64,000 nucleotides of DNA, taken from contig NZ_CP138995.1 in the NCBI RefSeq assembly GCF_044596045.1, positions 2,542,001-2,606,000 on the forward strand, given 5' to 3'. Shown piece by piece: positions 34,300 through 43,746 of the stretch. The stretch's first letter is position 1; each line of letters opens with the position of its first letter. The translations under genes were made by a program, and so were the position numbers. Source of the DNA: Flagellimonas sp947499585. Lineage in GTDB: Bacteria; Bacteroidota; Bacteroidia; Flavobacteriales; Flavobacteriaceae. Under the pieces are notes generated by a model. The model was not told where the DNA came from. It ran no database searches and saw only the letters and a program-made list of their open reading frames with translations.

Positions 34300-35057
34300 A
34301 GATTGTAATCATTGAAGATGAACCTTTAGCATCAGAAAAATTAGAACGCTATCTTTTAAAATATAGTGAGAAGGTTGAGGTGCTTAGTATACTGCCTTCA
34401 TTGGAACTTGCTATCCCATGGATTGCAGAGCATCAATCTAAAGTAGATTTGTTTTTTATGGATGTGCAATTGACTGATGGTCTCAGCTTTGAGATTTTCT
34501 CCAAAATATCTGTACAAAAACCGGTGATTTTCACTACTGCCTTTGACGAGTTTGCTATAGATGCATTTAAGGTGAACAGTATTGATTATTTATTAAAACC
34601 GATTATGTTCACTGACCTTTCAAGGGCCTTGCAAAAGCTAAAATCATTGAAAGAACAGTTCTCCAACCCTTTGGAGCTGGCACCGGTAATTCAAAAACTA
34701 CAAGAAAAAAGCTATAAGGATAGGTTTTTGGTTAGAATGGGCAATCACATTAATTCCGTACAGAGCAATTCAATCAATGCCTTTTTTGCAGAAGGGAGGG
34801 ATGCTTACCTGATTACTGAGAAAGGAAAAAAGTACATAATTGAATATAAACTTGAAGCATTGGAAGAGTTGTTGGACCCAAAACTTTTTTTCCGTGTTAA
34901 TAGAACCTATATCGTTAATATCAATGCCATTACGGATGTTACCGTTTATGCCAATAGAAGGTTAAAGCTTATACTGAATTCTAAATTGGATAAAGAAGTA
35001 ATTATTAGCAGAGAGAAGGTAGCCGATTTTAAGAAGTGGTTTGAAGGACTTGCTTAA
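34296..35057 (+). CDS. LytTR-family response regulator
   Basis: 253 residues. Receiver domain 1-115 with Glu7/Asp8, phosphoacceptor Asp56 (FFMDVQL), a TTAFDEFA motif and the Lys in LLKPI. The LytTR DNA-binding domain is about 145-250 (YLITEKGKKYIIEYKLEALEEL-type start, FFRVNRTYIVN). It is the output partner of the kinase pair. Its stop TAA (35055-35057) shares the palindrome TTAA with the stop of the convergent Crp-like gene. Confidence 0.92.
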   Translation: MKIVIIEDEPLASEKLERYLLKYSEKVEVLSILPSLELAIPWIAEHQSKVDLFFMDVQLTDGLSFEIFSKISVQKPVIFTTAFDEFAIDAFKVNSIDYLLKPIMFTDLSRALQKLKSLKEQFSNPLELAPVIQKLQEKSYKDRFLVRMGNHINSVQSNSINAFFAEGRDAYLITEKGKKYIIEYKLEALEELLDPKLFFRVNRTYIVNINAITDVTVYANRRLKLILNSKLDKEVIISREKVADFKKWFEGLA

Positions 35058-35638
35058 AGTTGATCGGTTTTTTCTTTTAGCTCTTTTAATGCCCTGTTCA
35101 GACTTCTGGTGGTGACTCCTATATAATTTGCAATATCTTTTTTAGATATCACTTCGGTAAACTCTGGGAATATCTTTTTTAACCTGATTACATTGTCTTC
35201 AATAGGGTAGGAGTGCTGGTATGAATGTCTTGGGGCTTTGTACCTAATCTTATCTGCCAGAGCTTTCATAATCAATCTATTAAAGTGATTGTCCATTTCC
35301 AATAAAGCATTAAAACGAGTATGGGAAATGGAAAGAGTCTTTAGTTGTGTTATTGTCTCAACGGAACATATGGTATGTTTTTTACTGAACACCTCTAATT
35401 CTCCAAACTCCATTCCTTCGCCCAAAAATTCTTGGATAAATTCCTTTCCATTTTCATCAGAAATGTAACATTTTGTAATTCCTTCAGTAATAAAATATAC
35501 TTTGCTGTACCTTCTATCCTGTTCAATTATTTTATGCTTTGGACTAAATTTCTCCTCACTTATATCATGCTCGTTCGCATCATATAATTTTTTTATATAT
35601 CTGGCTAATTCAAGGTTTATTCTAATCATTTTTTTCAA
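35054..35638 (-). CDS. Crp/Fnr-family transcription regulator
   Basis: 194 residues. N-terminal cyclic-nucleotide-binding beta-roll (about 30-120; FITEGITKCYI, FGELEVF) with no Cys cluster for an iron-sulfur site. The C-terminal winged helix is ISKKDIANYIGVTTRSLNRALKELK (about 162-186). Signal and targets unknown. Divergent from the MFS gene at 35712, with 73 bp between, so it is a candidate local regulator of it. Stops overlap with the LytTR gene by 4 bp. Confidence 0.85.
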   Translation of the reverse strand: MKKMIRINLELARYIKKLYDANEHDISEEKFSPKHKIIEQDRRYSKVYFITEGITKCYISDENGKEFIQEFLGEGMEFGELEVFSKKHTICSVETITQLKTLSISHTRFNALLEMDNHFNRLIMKALADKIRYKAPRHSYQHSYPIEDNVIRLKKIFPEFTEVISKKDIANYIGVTTRSLNRALKELKEKTDQL

Positions 35639-35711
35639 TGGGACAAATGTCCTTTTTAGTGCTGTGAAGAAGTAATTTCTTTGCCCTTAAAGTTACGGAA
35701 TACGAATTGCC

Positions 35712-36908
35712 ATGACAATAAGAAGAAACAAAATAGTACTCTCAAAACAAGGAATGTATACTTCAAAATTCATTCTTATTTGTTTGGGTTCCCTTTTCTT
35801 TTCGGCAAGTTATAATATGCTGATTCCTGAACTTCCATCTTATTTAAGCAGTTTAGGAGGTGCTAAGTATATTGGTCTTATTATAGCACTCTTTACACTG
35901 ACTGCGGGTATCTCCAGACCTTTTAGTGGAAAACTTACAGATACAATTGGGCGAAAGCCTGTTATGGTTTTTGGAGCTATGGTGTGTCTGGTCTGTGGAT
36001 GTTTTTACCCCATTTTAACTACAGTATATGGTTTTTTGCTCTTGAGATTATTTCATGGTTTTTCCACAGGGTTTACACCAACTGCAGCTTCTACTTTTGT
36101 TTCAGATGTTGTGCCAAGGGAAAGGTTGGGAGAGGCCATGGGTATTCAAGGAATAGCATTTAGTACTGGTTTGGCATTGGGTCCAGCTCTGGGTAGTTTT
36201 ATCAAACTTTACTTTTCCTATTCGGTACTATTTTACAGTTCTTCCGCAATGGCTTTTTTAGCGTTGTTGCTGATAATGAATTTAAAAGAAACATTACCTA
36301 AGAAACAACCTTTTCGATTAGGGTTATTAAAAATATCCAAGAATGATATTATAGCTTTGGAAGCACTGCCACCGGCCATAATTACTTTTTTATCCTATGT
36401 TGGTTTTGGAGTGGTCCTTACCCTTATCCCAGATTGGACCGAAGCAGTTGGTTTTGTGAACAAAGGAGTATTTTTTATCGTCTTTACGATATCATCACTT
36501 TTTGTGCGATTTATAGCTGGAAGACTTTCGGATAGTTATGGCAGGATAAAAGTAATTGTTGTTGGCCTTGTTTTACTTTTGATTGCTTTGGTTTTGATAG
36601 GGCGCTTAAATACGCAATCTGGATTATTAATAGGCGCCTCAATATATGGCCTTGCAATGGGTATAATATCTCCTGCAATAAATGCCTGGACCATAGATTT
36701 AAGTCTACCTGAACAAAAAGGGAAGGCAATAGCCACTATGTATATTGCTTTGGAAGCAGGTATAGGTTTAGGTGCGCTATGCTCAGGATGGTATTATCAA
36801 GAAGCCACATCAAGAATTCCATTTATCATGTATTGCTGTGCAGGCTTAGCATTTGTAGGGATAGTGTATATTATCGTGATAAAAAGAAATAATATCGCAA
36901 AATATTAA
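35712..36908 (+). CDS. MFS transporter
   Basis: 398 residues, twelve predicted transmembrane helices. The loop 2-3 motif of major-facilitator sugar/drug exporters is present as GKLTDTIGRKPV (about 76-87) and a second loop GRLSDSYGRIKV in the C-half. Helix 5 motif (ALGPALGSF) suggests a drug-proton antiporter-like export protein. Substrate unknown. Divergent from a Crp-like regulator. Confidence 0.9.
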   Translation: MTIRRNKIVLSKQGMYTSKFILICLGSLFFSASYNMLIPELPSYLSSLGGAKYIGLIIALFTLTAGISRPFSGKLTDTIGRKPVMVFGAMVCLVCGCFYPILTTVYGFLLLRLFHGFSTGFTPTAASTFVSDVVPRERLGEAMGIQGIAFSTGLALGPALGSFIKLYFSYSVLFYSSSAMAFLALLLIMNLKETLPKKQPFRLGLLKISKNDIIALEALPPAIITFLSYVGFGVVLTLIPDWTEAVGFVNKGVFFIVFTISSLFVRFIAGRLSDSYGRIKVIVVGLVLLLIALVLIGRLNTQSGLLIGASIYGLAMGIISPAINAWTIDLSLPEQKGKAIATMYIALEAGIGLGALCSGWYYQEATSRIPFIMYCCAGLAFVGIVYIIVIKRNNIAKY

Positions 36909-36995
36909 AAAATCAAGGTTTTCAACGCTGTCATTTATTATCTTTAGCCAATTATATAAAAATCATCTTAAAAATCAATTCCAGGAGTATAATTT

Positions 36996-37454
36996 ATGGC
37001 TAAATCGCAACAGACGTATAACAAATCAGAAAGAGAGAAAAAACGCTTAAAGAAAAAAGAGGAAAAGCAAAAGAAGAAAAATGCTAGAAAGGCCGAAATT
37101 AAAGAAAGCGGCAAGACCGGTATTCAGTTTGCGTATGTAGATCATAACGGTAATTTGACTGACACTCCACCAGATCCTTCACAAAAATTGGCTGTTGAAG
37201 CCGAAAGCATTACACTTGGTATTCCTAAAAAAGAAGAGGGTGATGAAGAAGAATTTGACCCTGTAAGAAATGGAAAAGTCTCATTTTTTGATACTTCCAA
37301 AGGATTCGGGTTTATTATTGATACTGAAAATCAGGAAAAATACTTCTGTCATGTCAGTGGTTTAATTGATGAAATAGCCGAGAACGATAAAGTATCTTTT
37401 GAACTGGAAAGAGGTATGAAGGGTATGAATGCCGTTCGTGTGAAGAAGATATAA
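36996..37454 (+). CDS. Cold-shock-domain protein with charged N-terminal extension
   Basis: 152 residues. A lysine/arginine/glutamate-rich N-terminus (1-36, likely disordered) is followed by a linker and a C-terminal cold-shock domain (about 88-152). RNP1 is KGFGFI and RNP2 is YFCHVSG, where the usual FVH is FCH, so nucleic-acid contact residues are mostly kept. It should bind single-stranded RNA or DNA. Such long CSD proteins are common in this family of bacteria. Confidence 0.9.
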   Translation: MAKSQQTYNKSEREKKRLKKKEEKQKKKNARKAEIKESGKTGIQFAYVDHNGNLTDTPPDPSQKLAVEAESITLGIPKKEEGDEEEFDPVRNGKVSFFDTSKGFGFIIDTENQEKYFCHVSGLIDEIAENDKVSFELERGMKGMNAVRVKKI

Positions 37455-37526
37455 TAGCAATTATATTACTCCATCTAAACTTAAGACTTTTCAGTAATAG
37501 TAAAGGTTTGTAGGTTCATATTTGTA

Positions 37527-38795
37527 TTATTTTACGGAACCAAAATTTTCATCTATAAGAATTATTTCTTTTGAAATATCTGTGAGTTGAATGCTTTTTA
37601 CTTCTCCAGCTCCCAAAAAATGATAGCGAATACCTGCTATATCTCCTATAGACTCATGGTAGGCCTTTGAAAAGATTTCCTCATTTTCTGCAAAAAGAGT
37701 TAGGTGTTTTTCCCTCACTTTAATTTTAATATTTTTAAATGTAGTTAACGCTAAGCCAAGCTCTGAGAGGTCATGCTCTTTCCCGTTAAGATACGTTTCA
37801 CTCAACATTATTCCCAGTTCAGAAGCACAACCTGGGATGGAAAAAGGGATAATTAATGAGCTTTTTGTTCCCATAATTACAATGGAAGCATGTTGACAAA
37901 CGGCCCATTTGTCTCGGTATACATTTTTTATGGTGGTATTTAATACAAAATTGTCTCCAGATACTTTTTCAAAATTTTTGACATAATGGAATGATGAGAC
38001 AAGAGGCTCTTCGCTCCTCACTATTTCATCAATGATGTCTGAAGGGAGCGATAATTTATTTGAAGTTTGGCGCACTTCCTTTATGTATTTTGGAATAGGC
38101 TGATAATCAACTGTGCCCAGCCAACCATTACTTTTAATGAATAAGTCGTGCTGCTTTATTTTTTTTCCATCAATAAGGAGTTTTGCTCTAAAATATCCGG
38201 GATAATAATATATGCCCGTTGCCTGTTTCTGCCCTGGTTTAATTTTAATGGTTTTTGTCCTGTCCCAAAACTGTTGAATGTAGATACTGTCTGATTTTAC
38301 ACCATTTAAATCAAAATCAAAAACTACAGAATTCGGAATGCCCTCAGCAATAGGATAACTTGAGAATTTAATTTGAGATGAATCAATAGTTGCATTTTTA
38401 TTTCCAATTCCAATCATAGAGAACAATGAAATAAACACAAGGGTCAACACTGATGCCGATACCACAATGATTCTAGCATTAGGTGTAATTTTACGCTCTA
38501 TCCATGAAGGATTTTTGCTATCCACCTTGTTTTTAAAATCACGCCAATTGAGATATCCTGCAAATTGTGATAGTGCATTCAACGTACTTATGCTCGGTGC
38601 ATTTTCATAATTGACTCTTCCCCAAACACGTTTTAGTGTAGTAGGGCTTAAAAGTACATGGGTCTCTTTCTCTATGGTTTCGCTTAATTCTATAAACACT
38701 TCGTTATGCCATTGAGCAGCATTTCCCCAGCCTAGCTTATCCTCAATTTGGCGTAAGCATACCTTAACTAGTTTATGTTCTGGATATAGTTTCAT
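37527..38795 (-). CDS. Single-pass membrane protein with N-terminal putative DNA-binding domain
   Basis: 422 residues. Residues 1-92 form a charged, helical domain with LSPTTLKRVWGRV (about 48-60) and ISTLNALSQFAGY, which looks like a small helix-turn-helix pair. One transmembrane helix follows (about 106-128), then about 290 residues that would be outside the cytoplasm, beta-rich and ending in a LamG-like region (FKNIKIKVREKHLTLF). This fits a membrane-tethered regulator. I do not recognise a named family, and the function is inferred from layout only. Divergent from the gene at 38915. Confidence 0.6.
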   Translation of the reverse strand: MKLYPEHKLVKVCLRQIEDKLGWGNAAQWHNEVFIELSETIEKETHVLLSPTTLKRVWGRVNYENAPSISTLNALSQFAGYLNWRDFKNKVDSKNPSWIERKITPNARIIVVSASVLTLVFISLFSMIGIGNKNATIDSSQIKFSSYPIAEGIPNSVVFDFDLNGVKSDSIYIQQFWDRTKTIKIKPGQKQATGIYYYPGYFRAKLLIDGKKIKQHDLFIKSNGWLGTVDYQPIPKYIKEVRQTSNKLSLPSDIIDEIVRSEEPLVSSFHYVKNFEKVSGDNFVLNTTIKNVYRDKWAVCQHASIVIMGTKSSLIIPFSIPGCASELGIMLSETYLNGKEHDLSELGLALTTFKNIKIKVREKHLTLFAENEEIFSKAYHESIGDIAGIRYHFLGAGEVKSIQLTDISKEIILIDENFGSVK

Positions 38796-38914
38796 TTGTT
38801 AGTACAAAAATCTTCAAAATAAACGTAATTGTCCAATAATGCCCCATATTGAACGAACTTGTTTCGCATTTTTTATGCTAATATTCGAGCTTAGTCCAAT
38901 CAAACAAGAATGTA

Positions 38915-40033
38915 ATGAAAACAAAAGCGGCAATATTTATAAATCTGTTGGGTACAGTTTTTTTTGTACAAACAATTTCTTCCCAAAAAATTATTCCATT
39001 GGACACTTTGCATTGGAAAATTGAAGCAAAAGCCTATGTGCTTGAAACTTATAAGGGACAACCTTCAATTTATCTTCAAGCAGGGTCATTGATTCTAAAA
39101 GATGAAAGTTTTTTAAATGGTACCATAGAGTATGACATCTATTTAAAAGAGGCGCAAGCGTTTCCTGGTGTATATTTTAGGATAAATGATGCTGATGCTG
39201 AACATTTCTATATTAGACCCCATCAATCAGGTAATCCAGATGCAAATCAAGCCGCACCTTTAATTAAAGGAATATCACCTTGGCAGCTTTATTTTGGACC
39301 AAAATACTCTTTTCCTTACCACTATAAATATGATGATTGGACTCATGTAAAATTGGTGGTCAACAATGATAGGGCACAGGTATATTTAGATTATTCAGAA
39401 GAACCCCATCTCTCTTGGAACCTTTTTCATGAAGCCAAAGAAGGGGAAATATCATTTAGTGGAGGTAATGCTCAAGGTATGTATATTGCCAATATTGTTG
39501 TAGATAAGGAAAAAGATGTTATTAAGAACTTTGAACCTATTGAAAGAAAACCTATAACCGGGTTGGTTCAGAGTTGGGAAATATCAGACAAGTTTGAAGA
39601 AAAATTATTAGTTGACCACACAAAGCTAAGATCAGTCACTGAATCAAGAACATGGGGTAAAAAGGTGACTATAGAGGAAGGAACTGCTGCAAACATATCA
39701 AGACAAGTTAGATTACGTGATGGAAAGCCAGGAAATACAGTTTTTGCAAGAATCATAATTAACTCTGATAAACCTCAGACAAAACTGTTTGAATTTGGCT
39801 ATAGTGATCGAGTTGTCGCTATTTTGAATGAAGAGCCTATTTATAAAGGCACCAATAGATGGCGTTCCAGGGATTATCGCTATTTGGGAACTGTGGGCTT
39901 GTTTGATGCTATATATCTTGACCTTAAAAAAGGAAAAAATACTTTACTAATGGCTGTTTCCGAAGATTTTGGAGGTTGGTTGGTCACTGGAAAATTTGAG
40001 GACCCTTCTGGGATTAAAATTAAAACGAAATAA
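38915..40033 (+). CDS. Secreted concanavalin/DUF1080-like protein
   Basis: 372 residues with a Sec signal (about 1-24, ending ISSQ). The N-terminal half has the LamG/3-keto-disaccharide-hydrolase-like beta-sandwich pattern (SLILKDESFLNGTIEYDIYL, FPGVYFRIND, WTHVKLVVNNDRAQVYLD). The C-terminal half is another beta domain (WGKKVTIEEGT, NTLLMAVSEDFGGW). No catalytic residues can be named, so a sugar-binding or glycosidase role is only possible. Confidence 0.6.
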   Translation: MKTKAAIFINLLGTVFFVQTISSQKIIPLDTLHWKIEAKAYVLETYKGQPSIYLQAGSLILKDESFLNGTIEYDIYLKEAQAFPGVYFRINDADAEHFYIRPHQSGNPDANQAAPLIKGISPWQLYFGPKYSFPYHYKYDDWTHVKLVVNNDRAQVYLDYSEEPHLSWNLFHEAKEGEISFSGGNAQGMYIANIVVDKEKDVIKNFEPIERKPITGLVQSWEISDKFEEKLLVDHTKLRSVTESRTWGKKVTIEEGTAANISRQVRLRDGKPGNTVFARIIINSDKPQTKLFEFGYSDRVVAILNEEPIYKGTNRWRSRDYRYLGTVGLFDAIYLDLKKGKNTLLMAVSEDFGGWLVTGKFEDPSGIKIKTK

Positions 40034-40045
40034 TGCTCTTCTCCG

Positions 40046-42271
40046 TTAATTCAGAATATCAAAGCGATGTGTATACTTTACTGTAAATATTTGATTGTTC
40101 AGCGCATCTAAATCATCATCATCTTTTACAATATTGAATACTACAAATAAACCGGTGTTGGCATTTTGTAACCATCCAAAGCGAGCGTTCACCGCAGTAA
40201 TACTTGATACATTATTACGCTGTATCAAGCTTTGTACAAACATTCTTGGCGTAAAGGAATAAGAAAGGCGTAGGCCTCCTACCAAAGCAGTCAAATTACC
40301 AGTTTCCAGTTGAATGTCACTATGACTAAAAGTAAGTGAAGAGTTAAAACGATCACCAACGCGGTAATTTGCAGTTCCGCTATTGGTAATACGATCACCA
40401 TTGAAATAGCCGCCAATAATGGTTCTAGTACTCAGGGAAAATGCATTGTTGGCATTGGTAATCAAAATAAACTGAAGCTCTTCGTTCTTATACTCTCCAG
40501 CGGGTACTGTAACATTGGAAATGTTGAAAGGCTCTAAAACCCTTTCCGTAGTAAAGTTGATACCTGTATGTATTTCAAAGCCGCTTTTGAATTCCCAATG
40601 GTTGTCCACATGAAGAAAACCGGTTATCAGTTCATCATCAAAATTCCAATATCCACGGTATGAAACATGAGGACGTATTTCAAGAAGATTCCCCATGTTC
40701 TTTACTCTGTGTGCTTTTAAAATAAGAAATTCAGGTTTTTTAAAAGCAGTACGTTGCAAAAAACCAACCTCTGGATTAAAACCCGCTCCAACTTCGGTAT
40801 AACCAGCTCGTAAATCCCATCCGTCCCAGTTGTAATTTCCTAACAATTTAAATGCATGGTCTTTTTCTTCAATACCTGGAGTGGTACTTTTGGCTACAAA
40901 ACCGGTGACTTCTGCTTTGTTTCCAATTCCCCAGGTCCCATCCATTGCATATACCCGATTGTAATCATCTTCCATATTACCTAAACCCTCTCTATTGATA
41001 AACATACCACCTAGGGAAGACCGAGTTCCTTGAAAATCATGGTTTACCCGTGCCACGGAGAAATTATTTTGATCAATACCAGCCTCATCAACATCATCTG
41101 TAAACATACTCAAGAAGCCTACATTAGTTCGCCCTACTTTACCTGATAGTCTTGCTCCACCGATTATAGGCACCAAATCTCCATTGTCACCGATACCAAT
41201 TCGACGGCTAAAGAATAAATCTACCTCTCCAGGGCTACCAACGCTAAATTGGCCGGCATTTTCTAAGAAAAAAGCTCTTTTTTCAGGGAAGAAAAGATTG
41301 AACCTATCCAGATTTACTTGTTGATCATCCACTTCCACTTGAGCAAAATCCGTATTGTATGTTAAATCCAAGGTAAGGCTAGGGGTAATACTGTATTTAA
41401 TATCCGCCCCAACTTCAAAATTTGTATCTGTTTCACTTGGAGAAACAGCGCTGTTATTTACCACTTGTGTTAGCGCATATGGAATAAGTTTTAAATTCCC
41501 TGGGTTTCGTAAGTTCAACCCGTTGAGTTTTCCGGCTAGGGACAATCGTTTCATGTCAAAACCTAATGGCAATGAAGTCCAATATGCGGTCTCTGTATTT
41601 TTACTGATGTTTCTTCTAAAATTAAGGCCCCAAGTTTTGTCCTTACCCGCTGCAAAGCGCAAAGATCTAAATGGAATGGCAAATTCCGCACTCCACCCAT
41701 AATCTCCCAATTGTGACCTCACTTTCCAAGTAGCGTCCCAATTTAAGTTAGTACCACCAATAACGCCACCCTGTTGCCTGTTGGTATTGAAACTTCCCTT
41801 TCCCTCATTATCAATCTGTGCATCATATTCCATTCCCTGCGCATTGGTGCCAAAAAGGAATCCGTTTTGCCTATCATTATAAGTGTCAATGATAAAAAGA
41901 AAACTATCTTCATCATTTAGATCTGCATCCCTACGCGAGTCGGAAACCACAATATTTTTGGCATCTTTATCATAGCAAACCACAGAAACATAAAATGTAG
42001 TATTGGTATACGCTATTCTTATTACGGTTTTTTCTGAAACAGCTTGCCCATAGTTTGGACGTAATTGAATAAGATTTTCAATGGCGGGAACAGTTTGCCA
42101 AATAGGGTCGTTTAGTACCTCGCCATCAATGTCAAAATCCTTTGATAATACAGTAGCCCTGTATTCTGGTATATTTTTGATGGAATCTTGTAATTGAACT
42201 TGTTGCGAGTGAACTGTGTGTAAGGTAAAAAAAGTGAAAAGCGTAAAGGCTTTGCAAAACAATACTTTCAT
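40046..42271 (-). CDS. DUF5916 outer-membrane barrel with CBM9-like domain (copy A)
   Basis: 741 residues, signal peptide about 1-22. The N-terminal beta domain resembles carbohydrate-binding family 9 (FDIDGEVLNDPIWQ, AYTNTTFYVSVVCYDKD). The rest matches DUF5916 with the LDLTYNTDFAQVEVDDQQ and RAFFLENAGQF motifs, then a long run of amphipathic strands ending in aromatic YTHRFDILN, typical of an outer-membrane barrel. The role of the family is not established. A paralogue is encoded at 46730-48973. Convergent with the preceding gene. Confidence 0.82.
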   Translation of the reverse strand: MKVLFCKAFTLFTFFTLHTVHSQQVQLQDSIKNIPEYRATVLSKDFDIDGEVLNDPIWQTVPAIENLIQLRPNYGQAVSEKTVIRIAYTNTTFYVSVVCYDKDAKNIVVSDSRRDADLNDEDSFLFIIDTYNDRQNGFLFGTNAQGMEYDAQIDNEGKGSFNTNRQQGGVIGGTNLNWDATWKVRSQLGDYGWSAEFAIPFRSLRFAAGKDKTWGLNFRRNISKNTETAYWTSLPLGFDMKRLSLAGKLNGLNLRNPGNLKLIPYALTQVVNNSAVSPSETDTNFEVGADIKYSITPSLTLDLTYNTDFAQVEVDDQQVNLDRFNLFFPEKRAFFLENAGQFSVGSPGEVDLFFSRRIGIGDNGDLVPIIGGARLSGKVGRTNVGFLSMFTDDVDEAGIDQNNFSVARVNHDFQGTRSSLGGMFINREGLGNMEDDYNRVYAMDGTWGIGNKAEVTGFVAKSTTPGIEEKDHAFKLLGNYNWDGWDLRAGYTEVGAGFNPEVGFLQRTAFKKPEFLILKAHRVKNMGNLLEIRPHVSYRGYWNFDDELITGFLHVDNHWEFKSGFEIHTGINFTTERVLEPFNISNVTVPAGEYKNEELQFILITNANNAFSLSTRTIIGGYFNGDRITNSGTANYRVGDRFNSSLTFSHSDIQLETGNLTALVGGLRLSYSFTPRMFVQSLIQRNNVSSITAVNARFGWLQNANTGLFVVFNIVKDDDDLDALNNQIFTVKYTHRFDILN

Positions 42272-42365
42272 GAAAATTGGTCTGGTTTGAAGGTTAAATA
42301 TACTGTTTAAATGGGAAATTTTACTCAGATTGAGTATTTTGTAATAGCATTAAAACCTGTTGATT

Positions 42366-42923
42366 ATGAAGCCATTTGAAAAATATATTATCAGCATGCT
42401 AATTGTGATTACGGCTGGGTGTGCATCTAATCCGAAATCCACAGCAACGACACAAGAAATTGAAGCCATAAACAGGCTTGTTTCTGAGAAATCTTTTGAA
42501 ATTAAGGCTAACTGGGCAAATCCATTGGCAACAGGGAGCATTAACAGTATTGCAAATGCAGGTTTATTGCCCGTTGGAAGTACTGCTAACCGAATTGACC
42601 TATCCGGTAGCGCAAGTTACTTGAGAGTTATAGGAGATAGGGTAGAAGCCAATCTTCCCTATTTTGGTGAAAGGCAAATGGGGGGAACGTATAACAGCAA
42701 TAATACCGGTATTCAGTTCGAAGGTGTTCCCAAGGATTTTGAGATTGTTCCTAATAAAAAGACTCAAGGGTATACTATGCGCTTTACAATAAGTGCTGCT
42801 ACAGAAACGTATCAGGTGGTGGCGCAATTAACGCCTTCATTTTCTAGTTCATTAAATATTAATAGTACCCACAGAACTGCAATTTGGTATACTGGGAACG
42901 TGGGGGAGTATGCCAAGCAATAG
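42366..42923 (+). CDS. DUF4251-domain lipoprotein
   Basis: 185 residues from the ATG at 42366 (a TTG two codons upstream is in frame). Lipobox ITAGC near residue 19. The mature protein carries the DUF4251 pattern: an IEAINRLVSEKSFEI helix, then a LRVIGDRVEANLPYFGERQ stretch and a C-terminal beta region. Function unknown. Ends 5 bp before a convergent LytTR gene. Confidence 0.7.
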   Translation: MKPFEKYIISMLIVITAGCASNPKSTATTQEIEAINRLVSEKSFEIKANWANPLATGSINSIANAGLLPVGSTANRIDLSGSASYLRVIGDRVEANLPYFGERQMGGTYNSNNTGIQFEGVPKDFEIVPNKKTQGYTMRFTISAATETYQVVAQLTPSFSSSLNINSTHRTAIWYTGNVGEYAKQ

Positions 42924-42928
42924 AATTT

Positions 42929-43663
42929 CTACCAAGAAATTGGTTTGAAAGATTGACCAATTTTTAATCTTTTTCCAGAGGAGAGGACTATATATTCATC
43001 ACGTTTATCTTTCTCCTTCGCTATAATTTGGCTTTTGTTCACAATATACTTTCTATGGATTCTTATAAAATCAGGTTGTAGTTGTTCTGCCAATATTCCT
43101 AAACGATCTCGCTTGATGAAAGTGCCTGCTTCTGAATAAAAATTCAAGTAATGTCCTTCAGCTTCAATCCACTCTATTAGCTCAAGGCCAATCGTTATTA
43201 GTTTTCGCCCCTTATAAACTTGAATGGTTTTTGTCTTGTCTTTCAGATTGTAAACGTAAGCTGCAGATGCAAGAATCAACAATAAATGATATAATGCCTC
43301 ACGCCCAAAATAGTATCGTGCATATTCAGAATCAATAAAGTGATCAAAGTATCCAAAAGCGTGTAAAATGATATTGGATAAAACATAGAAAATGATAAGA
43401 CTTAAAATGGTTGTGCAGGAAACAAATGGCCAAAACCATTTTGCATACCTTTTTTTAATTTCCTTTTGAAGCCTTAGCGTAAGGACTATGAAAGGTATAA
43501 ATAGAAGCACCGAAACACATAGATATACTATTGACACCCAAACACTATAGCTGGAATGATTGCTATAGCGAATTATGTTTTGAATTAGGGTGATGATAAA
43601 AATGACAACAAGCAGAATTATGGATAGAAAATAAAACCGCTTTTCACTCTGAATTGCCCACAT
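42929..43663 (-). CDS. Membrane-anchored LytTR DNA-binding protein (no receiver)
   Basis: 244 residues. Four predicted transmembrane helices in the first 140 (about 10-27, 40-60, 78-100, 114-135), then a LytTR domain (about 150-240; IGLELIEWIEAEGHYLNFYS, FIRIHRKYIVNKS). There is no receiver domain and no kinase next door, so the membrane part is probably the sensor. A similar protein is encoded at 61474-62313. Confidence 0.85.
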   Translation of the reverse strand: MWAIQSEKRFYFLSIILLVVIFIITLIQNIIRYSNHSSYSVWVSIVYLCVSVLLFIPFIVLTLRLQKEIKKRYAKWFWPFVSCTTILSLIIFYVLSNIILHAFGYFDHFIDSEYARYYFGREALYHLLLILASAAYVYNLKDKTKTIQVYKGRKLITIGLELIEWIEAEGHYLNFYSEAGTFIKRDRLGILAEQLQPDFIRIHRKYIVNKSQIIAKEKDKRDEYIVLSSGKRLKIGQSFKPISW

Positions 43664-43746
43664 CCTTAAAAAATTTCGTAGCTAAGAAGATACACAAATA
43701 TAATGACAACCTTTTTTGATTTAATGATGCTTAACCGTCTTGGAAT

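Noticed and set aside
35673..35683. TAATTTCTTTG seen both here and at 62371-62381, upstream of genes
   Set aside because: The spacing between TA and TTTG is too long for the -7 consensus, so I did not call these promoters.
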